The translations under genes and the position numbers were made by a program. Positions 21,760 to 32,500 of a stretch of DNA of 64,000 nt are shown piece by piece (position 1 is the first letter of the stretch; each line of letters starts with the position of its first letter). The notes under the pieces are model-generated. The model was not told the origin of the DNA. It saw only the letters and a program-made list of their open reading frames with translations, and did not search any database. Origin of the DNA: Anthostomella pinea (Eukaryota > Ascomycota > Sordariomycetes > Xylariales > Xylariaceae); the NCBI GenBank assembly GCA_963556695.1, contig CAUWAG010000010.1, positions 4,650,001 to 4,714,000 on the forward strand, given 5' to 3'.

Positions 21760-24537
21760 ATGTCTACGTTTAGGAGGGCACCGCAGCCGGGCAGGCCAAG
21801 TATCCTGAGCACGCTGCAAGCGACTTCGATGGTAGACACGAAGGCTGCATTGCCTGCCGGTAAGCATCAAGTCAGTGCTGTATTCCAGTACGCGATGCTG
21901 ACTCTGTACTTAGAGATCATGGTTGCCATCCTCGACTACCTGCCCATCTCGGATCAGATTCGGTTTGCGAGGACGTCTTCGCGTATGCGCGAAATGGTTT
22001 ACGATGACACAAGGTGGATAGCAAGACTGAAAAGCATGGGCTGCTGGAACGAGGTGGAAGCACGGCGGAGGTTCGAAGAAGCCATGAAGAGGAAGCGCGC
22101 CGCCGCAGCACGAGCCAATGCAAACGGCGCACCAACCCCAACCGCCGTTAGACAGGAAAACACAACGATTTTCGATGCAGCCGTAGAGGAGGAACGACGC
22201 AAGAAGCAGGAAGCCGAAGCTGCTCAGCCACCAGAGGCGAAAGTGGACGGCTTCGAAACACTGGGCCTGAACGCGTCCCAACGTTCCAAATCTCCGTTGG
22301 AAGACCCCGCCGCACTTACAGACGTCCTCAAGAACGTCCGTAGCATACGGGGTTACGCGAGACAGGAGTTCGGGAAGATATATGGTGCATTGGCACCTTT
22401 CTACTTCGATCTAGGACGAGCAAAGACACATACCGAACCAATCGTATTCAGGGTCTTCCGAGATCCCGAGAGGCAGGCCCAAATGCTTTCCAACCTGCAG
22501 ACATTCAGCAGATGTGACTGGGCCGAAGGGTGGTTTCAACGAGAGGAGAAAGTTGTGAACATGGTAAGCATCTTCGAAGGTGCGGTCTTGCGAGAATTTG
22601 AGCAAGGTTACGAGTTTTGGGACGTTGATGGCAGAATGCAACGATACGCGCATGTCCTACATGCACTGAATGGGGGCAATGCAGCCATGGAACTTTTCAT
22701 CCACAAACATCCAATATTCAACGATCGAGAGGCGCTGGGTAATCCGATAAACTGCATCAACCAAGCCGATCGCGACGATATCACACTCGAGCCTTCCCGT
22801 GCGTTCTTCGAACTGCTCATGGGGAAAGTGAATGAGCAAAGCGACATTATAAGTCGTATCTTTCCCCAAGCTGCCACCGTGTTCTGGTCATTCGCGGACA
22901 AGGTTCGGGAAGACATCATCATGGAATACATCACTCCGCTACTGGACGACGCCCACCAACGACATATGACTTCCTACCTACGAGCCGTATCAGGTCTCTT
23001 TGAGCAGTGCATGGAATTTGTACGTTCACTCGAGCCACCGAATAACTCGGAGGGGACGCTGGAAGATCATGCGAAGGAAATAGCTCTCATGGTATTTGAG
23101 CCGCACTTGGATCTGTACTTGCAAGAAGAGTTGGACAGTTTCACCAAATATGCGGAGAAAGAGGTCGGTGACTGGGAGCAGAAGCTTTCAGAGCAGGATG
23201 CAACGGTCGAGTCGTTCTACATGGGAAACTTCAACCGCCAAACCGACAAAAATGACTTCTTGAGCTCCTTCAAGAAAGTGGTGATGATGCCTGCCACTGT
23301 ACTTCCCAGCTTTGGGGGCAGCAAAACCGCCTCGACAGCTCCTACTAACGGCTCCTCGCTCCGGCCTGCCGCGGCTGGTACGCCTGCATCGTCTCGGCCA
23401 CAGACACCGGGTATCGGGGGAGGTCTCGAACGGTCAGGCAGCCCGTTGCCTTCCGAAGCACCCCAGGACGAACTGAACGCCAAAGCTGCATTGATGGCAA
23501 ATCGGCTGGAAGGGATTAGAAGTCTCTTCAGCATCGAAGTCGCCCTGAGTCTTGTGCATGCCGCAAAGACAAGTTTGGGTCGGGCAGCTAAGTTCGTTCG
23601 CCTAGGTGGACACGCAGGAGAGGAGGCTCGGGAGCAATGCGAAGCCATGTTCGTGGTCTTGCTCAAAGTGCTTGGGCAGACACATGTCAAGAATGGGTTT
23701 ACGAAGGCTGTCGATCATCTCTCACGATACAATCCTCGTGAGATCAGTGATCATAACCAGGCGGGGGTCGCTCCGCTCGTCATGTTCATCGAGCTGGTCA
23801 ATGTGGGCGATATTATCTCGCAAATGATCGACGTCTTTTATGAACAGCAGCTCGCAGCACCAAAAATCGCTGACAAGAACGATTTTATGGACCCCGCTGG
23901 TCTAGCCAAGAAGAAATTCGAGCAGATGTTGGATGAGAGCGTTGCAGCCGGGCTCAACAAAGGGATCGATGTGCTCATGGACGAAGTAGAATACCTATGC
24001 GCCACGACACAACTCCCGACGGATTACAATCCACCCCCGCCGTCTCAAGAAGCGGGTTTGTCAAAAGACCTCGATATCGGACCTACAACCACAGCGAAAC
24101 GTATAACAGAACTTGTGTCTTCACACACGAAGATGCTGGTAGGAAGTACGGAGAAGACCATGCTGGACGTCTTCAACAGTGAGGTTGGGCTGCGGCTGTT
24201 CACGGCTGTCTGCAAGCACCTCAAGCGCCAGCGCATCAGCACGGACGGTGCAATCAAGCTGATCGCGGACATGACTCTGTACTTTGACTATATCCGCACG
24301 CTCAGGAACCAGGACCTGTTGGCGTACTTCAAAGCGCTGCGCGAACTGAGTCAGATCTACCTGATCGACGCCAAACACGCCAAGGAGATGGCGACGATTA
24401 TTGCCGACGGCGATCGGTTTGGTGGGATATTCCGAGCCGAGGAGGTTTATGAGTTCGCCGAGAGGAGGGCCGACTGGTATCAGGTCAAGAGAGCTGTCGA
24501 GAGGGCTATGTATGGGTTGGAATGCCAGCTTATGTGA
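21760..24537 (+). CDS. rcy1: Recyclin-1, F-box and exocyst Sec10-like protein
   Basis: Exons 21760-21859 and 21914-24537 flank a 54-bp intron (GTAAGC, GCTGAC branch, CTTAG), giving 907 residues. The intron is in frame, so an unspliced reading also stays open, but splicing yields the family sequence AALPAEIMVAILDYLPISDQ, an F-box (residues about 30-75). The remainder is helical and matches the Sec10-like region (for example EREEKVVNMVSIFEGA... without a gap to the C-terminus RAMYGLECQLM). A low-complexity Ser/Thr/Pro linker sits near residues 510-560. Recyclin-1 acts with Skp1 in recycling plasma-membrane proteins out of endosomes and is found at sites of polarised growth. Confidence 0.94.
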   Translation: MSTFRRAPQPGRPSILSTLQATSMVDTKAALPAGKHQVSAVFQYAMLTLYLEIMVAILDYLPISDQIRFARTSSRMREMVYDDTRWIARLKSMGCWNEVEARRRFEEAMKRKRAAAARANANGAPTPTAVRQENTTIFDAAVEEERRKKQEAEAAQPPEAKVDGFETLGLNASQRSKSPLEDPAALTDVLKNVRSIRGYARQEFGKIYGALAPFYFDLGRAKTHTEPIVFRVFRDPERQAQMLSNLQTFSRCDWAEGWFQREEKVVNMVSIFEGAVLREFEQGYEFWDVDGRMQRYAHVLHALNGGNAAMELFIHKHPIFNDREALGNPINCINQADRDDITLEPSRAFFELLMGKVNEQSDIISRIFPQAATVFWSFADKVREDIIMEYITPLLDDAHQRHMTSYLRAVSGLFEQCMEFVRSLEPPNNSEGTLEDHAKEIALMVFEPHLDLYLQEELDSFTKYAEKEVGDWEQKLSEQDATVESFYMGNFNRQTDKNDFLSSFKKVVMMPATVLPSFGGSKTASTAPTNGSSLRPAAAGTPASSRPQTPGIGGGLERSGSPLPSEAPQDELNAKAALMANRLEGIRSLFSIEVALSLVHAAKTSLGRAAKFVRLGGHAGEEAREQCEAMFVVLLKVLGQTHVKNGFTKAVDHLSRYNPREISDHNQAGVAPLVMFIELVNVGDIISQMIDVFYEQQLAAPKIADKNDFMDPAGLAKKKFEQMLDESVAAGLNKGIDVLMDEVEYLCATTQLPTDYNPPPPSQEAGLSKDLDIGPTTTAKRITELVSSHTKMLVGSTEKTMLDVFNSEVGLRLFTAVCKHLKRQRISTDGAIKLIADMTLYFDYIRTLRNQDLLAYFKALRELSQIYLIDAKHAKEMATIIADGDRFGGIFRAEEVYEFAERRADWYQVKRAVERAMYGLECQLM

Positions 24538-27500
24538 TATGTCGCGCGCTATGCCTGAGTAGATCAACCAGGCCATGCCCTGTGCCTATCGCCTGGTTCA
24601 GACGACTGGACCTGACTCTTCCTACCACGACAGACTGTTCTTTAGGAACAAAATCACCATCTGTTTCCAGATCAGGGAACAATATTAATCTACGTCAATG
24701 TCCCCAGCTTCGGTATCATACCCGAACCCTGCAGTCCCGAGATGTGTATGATGAGGAACACTCCGGTAGGCAAAGGCGATCCAGCAGCATCTCGGCAAGG
24801 CAATGAAACCTCTGTCGTGTAGTTCTCCCAACGTCATCGGGTTTCGGTTGACAGGGCGAACCTGATAGTCACTAGCAGGGCCTCATGCATTCGGGGGTGG
24901 AGGTGACGCAAAGCTGCGATGCCAAAAGCCAACGCCTTGGAACCGCCTCATATTTGTACTACGCAATACACACTACTCTGTCGGCGTCAACTAAGACTCG
25001 TATCTCAACGAATGACTACGGCAAGGTTCTTTAAGCATCCCGTTGAAAACGTGCGGGCGACCGAATCGCCAGACCAAGACATGCATCGGCGCCACTACTG
25101 ACATAGGGCTGATGGTGAGATTGCGGGAAGGTAAGGCTCTCTAGGTAGCTTACCCGGCACGCGTTCACGGAGACCGAGGGCTCTATCGAGTGTCTGAGAT
25201 TCTCAGGGGTTGTAATCGTTGTCGACACACCCAGGTCGACACTCAACGGCACACGGTTTATTCCCGGCTTGCGCAGAGCCAAATCGCAGTTGTGACTGCG
25301 GCTTATCTCCAAACGTTCTGCTTCGAACGTCGAGCCACGGCCTGAACGGTGGTGTTGATGACATTGGCTGTCCACGGTCGATAGGCGCATCTTTTGAAAG
25401 CTCCTTGGCCGGTATGTGCCACTCCAGGATCTGATCTCCCGGGCTATAGCTGGCATCTCCTTTGCTCGGCCGAACACAGACAGCTGCCGAGTCCGAGATT
25501 CGCAGGGGCTTTCTAGCAATCGCTCAGCCATCGCCCGGATGAGTCCCGTACCCAGCTCCAAGGTTGTCGAAAAGACATCAGCTTGAGATTTCCTGACGCA
25601 GTGTGTTCGGGCTCGTCATCGAGCAATGGTGGCTCCCTGGCCGCGTGACTTATTGCAAAGCCACGAGAAGTATGCACATCGTTACTCCCGCCTACCACTG
25701 GTACTCTCGTCAGCAGCAGGGTATAACACGTGGTTGCAGCCACATCAGTGTCTAGTGGGCGTTACCAGGGCTGAAGAGCTGAGGAGCTGAAAGCTAGGCG
25801 GAAAAGCATCCGCGAACAACCCCTACATATGCGTAGGAATCTATCATCCACGTGGTGTGCGATGCCATCGTGCAACTATATTCGCCTAATCCTTCCCGCC
25901 TGCATACAGACTATTGGCGGTAGCTCCCCGATGTTTCTCCAGCTCAAACTGGGCGGGCGCCTCCATCCAAGGAACCCTGCAGCTTGAGCTTGAGCTTGGC
26001 AGAGCAAGGCAGAATCTTCATCTGATGTGTTAACATACACTGGCTTGGACTTCTCTCACAGCCTCGCCTCGGTGTCCTCTTCCAACGGCTTGCATTCACC
26101 CATGGATCATCGAGGAGAATCGTACATATGGGAGAACTGTTAGACGCAAGCTTGAGCATACCAAGATGAACAAGTGTTGATGCAGAATAGGGCCAGACCA
26201 AATGGGGCCTGGAAACATACATCATGCAGTCTACACGCTATTACATCCGGTTACGGTTTGCCACATCCCTTTATAGTCGGAACATACCAGGATATAGATC
26301 CCGCCAATCTCGCATCTGCAGACTCGGCAGCTGCCATTCCTACATGGCTGGGTTCCCCGAATCGGTTGCCGAAATCGGCATGCAGAGAGTGTGGACAGGG
26401 GTGCCGATACCCTTGCGATGGCGGAATTCCACTTCCGATCAGCTGGACAGTCTAGGTTCCCTCTGAAAGAGTATCAACGAGTCGATATTCAGAAGCATTG
26501 CGCTTCAGCCGCACGCAAGCCGCGAAACATAGATGTTGATTTGGACTTATTTTCCCTGGGACGTGCTTTATTATTGTCGATAGATCTTCGCTCATTGCTG
26601 GGCCAAGACCAGCGTTGATCCAGTAGTCAGCGAACGATCCTACGAACCACCGCTACACATTCGACGCTGAACCAGGATGGATGATGACATTGACAATCAG
26701 GTGGGGTTGTCGACGGCATCGAAAAGAACCCTGTCTGCCTGTTTCATGGGTTCCCTATCCCGGGATCGTGCTCGGTCACATTGGAAGACCGCGATCCTAT
26801 ATCCGTCGTCGCCTATCACCACCATTGGTCAAGATCGCACAGGGCCCTGGTCTCCTCGACCAGAGGAAAACGTTCAAGGGCGTCAAAGCAGATTGCTTTC
26901 TTCTACTGACGGAAAATACCCCCGACTAGACTATAGATTATATGTGGACTATGGATCCATGATTGTCTATATTCAATGCTCTATTGGTAATCGAAGCAAG
27001 ACTTCTCATTACCTGGAACCTATATTTGAAGATACTGACATAGTCCAGTCAAGTTGCACTCTGTGTCCTCGGCTGTGAGATCATCTAGATTAAGACTGGG
27101 CAGCCCTGGCAGCCACCTCATGCAAGCTAACCCCACCCGGCTAGGTACTCGTGAGTGTCAATGGGTTGCCGGCTGTCCCTGCGGCCTTGGTGACGATAGG
27201 ACAAGAAGGATATCTGCCAATGGGAGGAGGTTTTGTGTCATCCATGTCTCTACGGCTTCTAACCTAGACATACATCGTACTTCGTATTTGGCTGGCCCGT
27301 CTCGCTTATTTTCCCAGAGCTGCAAAGATCCCAGCCTGGTGTCAACATCTCTATCGTGGTCTTGGCCCTGTCGATCACTTAGATCAAGACCCTGCCCGGG
27401 TGCTTGTCCGAGTTAATGGGGGGGTTTGACATGGCTCGCAACCTTCCCGACGCCCTTCAGGGGTTGTCTGACGATGTCACGATGCCAGCGTCCCATATAC

Positions 27501-28105
27501 GGCACGATCCTCCACTGGGGGCCATTTGTTCTGCTACTCCAACATCTCGATGCTTCCTCACACCACTCGCCCAAGTAATGAGAAGTACCTATTAACAGAC
27601 TCCAGCTGGGGTCGTATTATTGCCAGACAGCCTTGCCTGATCATCAGCTATCGATCCATGCATCCGGACCTGCAAGCAGCCGTAACTGTGGTTCAGTCTC
27701 CAGTGCGGCTGCTACTGTTGTCATCGCATGGCCAGTTCTGGATGTCGGTGTTCGCGCTTCACTTCGAAAACATAAGCATGCCTGCTGATTCGAGACTATT
27801 ACTTGTAAGTATCCAGAGAGCAGTATTCGAGTCCTAAGCCTCACCGACACACAAGACTCCGCCTCAGCTTTCGCCCAGACACTACGACAAGAGTCCTGTT
27901 GCGACATCATCCTCTAGACTACATCCTTGTTAGACACTATCATAGCTCACGTTACGGTTGCATCGCATCTGCCAGGGGAGAGTGCCCGGAGGGACATTGG
28001 TGGCATCTAGGACGTGGTCATGAATCTCACACGTCTGCTCTGCTGTCTTCGCGTATAAGAAAGAGACCTTGACCCATCGAGCTGGGACTTCCTACGCATT
28101 ATCAG
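24538..28105. other. Gene-poor region of 3.6 kb
   Basis: ORFs here are at most 176 codons (25031-25561, minus strand) and show no signal peptide, domain or coherent splicing that I can support. There are no TIRs or obvious repeats. It may hold a non-coding transcript or the remains of decayed sequence; I see nothing definite. Confidence 0.45.
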
Positions 28106-28972
28106 ATGCCCGACACTCAAGGAAATCCAGTGTTGTACTCTTCCTCGGAAACCATTGCTGAGACTCGAGAGAATAATCCACGGGACCCTCGAAACCTAAC
28201 AACCGAGATCACTACGAGTCCTCCGACAGCTTCAACGACTATCTCCCAGACGACGAGCCTAGAGCAAAGGGAAAGGTCACCGACAGAACGAGACTCAGAC
28301 TCAGACACAGGAACCGAAGCTGAGCCGAAGATGAGTTCACGCTCTTCCAAGCACCAAGACTCGAGCTCGCGGAAGCATTCATCCAAGGCCAAGTCCAAGC
28401 CCAAATCTGACGACTGGACCGAAATCACAGAGCCCGAGGAGAGACGGCGCATTCAAAACAGGATCGCGCAACGCAAATTCCGTACGAGGCGCACTCCTTA
28501 ATACCAAGACAAGATCACGCAGGGGCCCATCACTGACATAACGTGAACAGGAGAGAAGGCCAAGGATCAGAAGGAGAGGGAAGAACGAGACTCGCGCAAC
28601 CAAGAGTACGCTGGCAGCAGCTACCATGTTCCCGACGCGACCGACCTCGGCGCCGCCGCCGACGACGAGCTCTCCGGCCTGCCCTGGGGCGGGATCAGCA
28701 TGCGTCACGTCGTGGCGCGGGGCCACGAGAGCGAGAGCCGACGCGGGAGCGGCAGAGATGATTACCCCCGCGACGAAGCGCAGTACCAGGCCTCTTCGTC
28801 CGGGTACTACACGCAGCAGCAGCAGTATCATCAGACAGGGGGAAGTTATGGCAGCCACGACAGCAGTGGTGGGGATGACCGCTATTATGACGAGCAGTCG
28901 GCGTATTATTACGATTATGACTACGACTACGATCAGAATAACGGCGGGGGCAGCTCTTCGCATCAGACCTGA
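28106..28972 (+). CDS. bZIP-type basic-region protein lacking an evident leucine zipper
   Basis: Exons 28106-28481 and 28551-28972 flank a 69-bp intron (GTACGA, CACTGAC branch, AACAG), giving 265 residues. The AP-1/Yap-type basic region is RRRIQNRIAQRKFREKAK (residues about 113-130), with the hallmark Asn118 and Arg126. The intron splits the Arg codon. No leucine heptads follow: the next residues are charged (DQKEREERDSRNQEYAG), then a Gly/Tyr/Gln/Asp-rich tail (DYDYDYDQNNGGG). An in-frame Met at 28331 (MSSRSSKHQDSSSRK) is an equally good start and would give 190 residues. Similar short proteins exist in ascomycetes, and whether they bind DNA as dimers is unknown to me. Confidence 0.8.
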
Positions 28973-30270
28973 TCGGACGGGAAGGCAGGACTCTGGGGTC
29001 ATGAAGGCGGAATGAGTCCTGCCGCCCTTTTCCTGGCCTACGGCCTTGCTGCGAAGCACGCTGGGCTCCCAGCTGGAGAAACAACCAAGGCTGAGGGCTT
29101 GCATTGAAACCCTATCCCCTGTTGGCTAGAATACGAGTAACAACGACATGTATGGAAAGACAGTCCTACCGACCTTCCTTTAGCTTTCCTGTTAGCATAG
29201 TGCCCCTCTCGTTCAACCCACAGATTGTACTTTCTCTTTATCACGAGCTCACAACGACAGTCGGCGCATAGAAAGGTCAGGGAGGGATCATTGGCAATGT
29301 TTACGAAACAGCATGTACTATTTATCATTTCCTTACTTTACTGTACGAGAAAGAGACTCATAGACTGTCGGGTCGTCCCACTTCCCCGTCCCCCCTTTAG
29401 ATACACATCTTGTATAGAATAGATATACATCCTTAGTCCACGGCGGTTACTCGTTGAATTCACCAGAGCTCAAGTGCAGACGTGACCGCGAGTCATAACC
29501 TGTATGCAGCCCTACAAGGTCCCGGAGGGTAGTTACGGTAGTCACGGCGCCTGAGACGAGGCTGGCTGGCTGGCTGCAGTGTCCGTCGGCCTCGCCGTTG
29601 AGCTACCGGAACCAACCAGCCTGTAGGCTCTGCCCCAGTCGGTCTATCGTAAGGCAGACCATCCAGCCCTCTGGTAAACCCTTACGTCCGGGTCAGTAAG
29701 ACAGCTATGTACCCAAGAGCGCTGACCAGTTCAACCACGCCGTTCTCCAGTTGTCAGACTCAAATATTACGCCACTGGTCGACCTCCCGCAGCCCTGCTC
29801 TTAGGACAGCCATACCACGTTTTTTCTGCTGCAGACTCGGCTAACGGGCGATGTGGTAGGTCGATATATCACGCCTGCCTATGTGGCTGCGTTAGTCGTC
29901 CTTTCGATAAGTACTGCGCAGACTGCGTCACGTCGGGGCTTGCACGCTTGCGGCTGACCTTAGCTACCTACTACTTAAGGTAGGTACTGGATTGAAAGAG
30001 AGGGAATGCCACGCGGCTACATACAAGCCACGACATGGCTGGCTGCCCACGTTGTGAAGGTTGCGCTGCAGCAAGCCAGGAACAGGAGAGGCGACGTCCT
30101 TCAATCTATCACAGTATCTATCCCAATACGACATGCCTACATAAGTACTGTACAGAGATGCACGCATACAACCCAATAGTGCGCACTCGGGAATGTGTTG
30201 CATTGCATGCTCAGTCTCTCTTACACGCACACGTCCAGGCCCGGACAGTCACACACACATCTAGATACAG

Positions 30271-30285
30271 ATATATATATATATA
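30271..30285. repeat. (AT)n microsatellite
   Basis: Seven and a half AT units, followed shortly by a TATATAGATC stretch. Confidence 0.85.
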
Positions 30286-30360
30286 GATCATATATAGATC
30301 CCATGCGGCCGGATCAGGCATGATCGACATAAAGCATGGCATATCGCCACATGGTAAGGA

Positions 30361-30380
30361 GCATGCATGCATGCATGCAT
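30361..30380. repeat. (GCAT)5 microsatellite
   Basis: Five perfect GCAT units. The array is self-complementary and could form a hairpin. Confidence 0.9.
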
Positions 30381-31155
30381 TGGCGCTCTCATATATTGAT
30401 GCTGCAGACGCCACCAACATCCCTGCAGTGCGACGGAAGGAATAGAAGGTCTGTAGATGACAGGGGGGGAGGTGGGTTAGTGCACATGAGTAGGAGTACA
30501 CAGTAGAGAGAGAGACTGGCTGTCACGTCACGTCAGACTGGCTGGCTGACTGGCTGCCGGCTGATAGGGGCACAGAGACTTAGAGACATACAGACAGAGA
30601 GACTCAGAGATAGAGAGACATGATATATACATACCAACAACCACGTATAAGTGGGCAATGCCCCCCAACGCCGCCCTGACATTGGCCGGTTTACCGTACT
30701 CGCTCACCGACGACCTCACCGTGACGACGCCCGACATCGGTCATCGTTGATGCAATGCAGCAGGGCTGGACATCGAGCGAGTTCAACCGACATGTGGCGA
30801 TGGTGTAATAATAGTACAGCCAGCCAACTGCATCAACCCCAACCTCATCTGGTCCGACCTAGAATGGCCTGAACTATCCTGAACTGTCCGGAACTGGCTG
30901 GATGCCACACGGGCACACCAACCCATCCCAGAATAAAGTGGCGATACACGTGGTCTCGTCAGGGGTGCATACCTACCTTACTGCGCAGGTACAGTACAGT
31001 ACATATCCCCTATTTCCCGGCCATCCACCACAGACAGACGCCCACCCATACCGGTTCTGCCTCTGGTTCAGGGGTCGTATCCGTTCTCCGGAGGATTGGT
31101 TCGGGCGCGTGTGGGGAGACACAGCGTCAAGAGTAGTAAGCAGCAATGGTATGTT

Positions 31156-31200
31156 GCGTTGCGTTGCGTTGCGTTGCGTTGCGTTGCGTTGCGTTGCGTT
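31156..31200. repeat. (GCGTT)9 pentanucleotide array
   Basis: Nine perfect GCGTT units are followed 20 bp later by a second pentanucleotide array. Confidence 0.95.
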
Positions 31201-31220
31201 CGATAGTGAACCCAGCCGCC

Positions 31221-31247
31221 GGGCTGGGCTGGGCTGGGCTGGGCTGG
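31221..31247. repeat. (GGGCT)5 pentanucleotide array
   Basis: Five perfect GGGCT units plus GG, preceded by CCCAGCC, which can pair with the array. Confidence 0.93.
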
Positions 31248-31760
31248 CAATGCAAGGGGCAACTGTCCCATGTGAAAGTTGCGGTAGGACGAGGCTCCAG
31301 CTGACATATGTACCTATGGGCTGGGCTTGCCCAAGGGTCGCATGTTCCTACGTCCTGGCCCACGAGCACTGCAAATAAGCAAGAGCATGCTTATCCCAGA
31401 GACCGAAATCCATGAGGGCATCAAATTGCCCAGCCAGATCATGTTCAATACTACCAGGTAGCTTGTAGTCGTGACAGCTACGGTCATTATTCTACCATCC
31501 ACAGCTTTCATCACAAAGCACGAGGGATGGGCAACAAGTCTGAAACCACTCAATTCAGAAACGCCAGATTCTGTTGTTCTCTATCTGGACGAAAATCCAT
31601 CGTGGAGACCTCTCATGAGCGGGAGAAGAACCAGTCCGGTGAAACTATCTATTGGTCTAGGTGCAAAAGGAGGAATCTGGCCAACCAACATCATGCTAGA
31701 TGACCAAAGCTTTCCTGACCAACCGCCCTATACCAGACCGGAGATGTCCAGAGCCTACCG

Positions 31761-31832
31761 GCCTCTACCAGCCATGACGCCTCAAATGCAAAGGGTATCA
31801 TGCCAAACCTGCTCAACGGCGCCGGTATCGTA
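31761..31832. repeat. Diverged direct repeat, copy 1
   Basis: Shares GCCTCTACCA and CGCCTCAAATGCAAAGGGTA with copy 2 at 32418-32489. The following 40 bp also align with scattered differences. Confidence 0.75.
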
Positions 31833-32417
31833 TAAGGTAAGGGCTGTGTTGGTCGCAGTAACGTAGCTCATCCTCAAGCCGCATCAAATTCCCCAGCCAG
31901 GTTCGTGTCGGACATAGTCCATGCAAGCACCAAGATTCTGCTGGATTGAATGTCGATTCTCAACTGTTGTAGTTCGGCGTATTTCTGCACTACAATCACG
32001 TTGTGACTGCCGTACTGCTTGTCGCACAGGAACCTATTCAGTTCAGTCTTATACCAGACCAGAGATATCTAGTCCCGCCATCTTCACCAATGAGGGTTTT
32101 GAGCTTCTCCTTGTCAATCTTATCGGTGGTTCGAAGAGTTCCAAAAGCTCGCGAAAGACTCCCCGGACCCTCCCAGGGCTGGCGTGATGACCCAGGTTGT
32201 TCATTATGACGGCTCGGCGAGCTGCGAGGTTCGATCCAGTCGTGCCCAAGAGATGGATAGAAGTTCATCTGAGGATGGGATAAGGAAAGGGTACCTGCAG
32301 GCAAGCCCAGGTAATGTGGGTGAAGGAGATTCGCATTGTCAAACAGACTGGTAGGAAAAGAAGGAGAAAAGTGTGGGTATAAAGGCATCGCGGAGATTTA
32401 AACAGAGGAGCCCACCA

Positions 32418-32489
32418 GCCTCTACCAACCAGAACGCCTCAAATGCAAAGGGTATCAAGCCAAATCTTCTCAGCAACGCCGATGTCGTG
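32418..32489. repeat. Diverged direct repeat, copy 2
   Basis: Partner of 31761-31832. It ends about 10 bp before the stop codon of the SNF2-RING gene. A second, shorter matched pair (GCATCAAATT..CCCAGCCAG) lies at 31418-31437 and 31881-31900. Confidence 0.75.
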
Positions 32490-32500
32490 TATCGCATTCC

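Larger units (their letters stand above)
28973..32500. other. Repeat-rich intergenic region, 3.5 kb
   Basis: It carries dinucleotide, tetranucleotide and pentanucleotide arrays (listed separately), diverged direct repeats at 31.4-32.5 kb and an AGGTAGGTA motif with a nearby inverted TACCTA near 29.97 kb. No gene is recognised. Confidence 0.55.

Noticed and set aside
25031..25561. 176-codon minus-strand ORF
   Set aside because: Longest frame in the 24.5-28.1 kb gap, but the sequence is unlike any family and no exon structure extends it.
31471..31866. 131-codon plus-strand ORF in the repeat-rich region
   Set aside because: It overlaps the diverged direct repeats and lacks a recognised domain.
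32225..32240. GGTTCGATCC, a tRNA B-box-like sequence
   Set aside because: The flanks do not form a T-arm stem and no A box or acceptor stem is found upstream.
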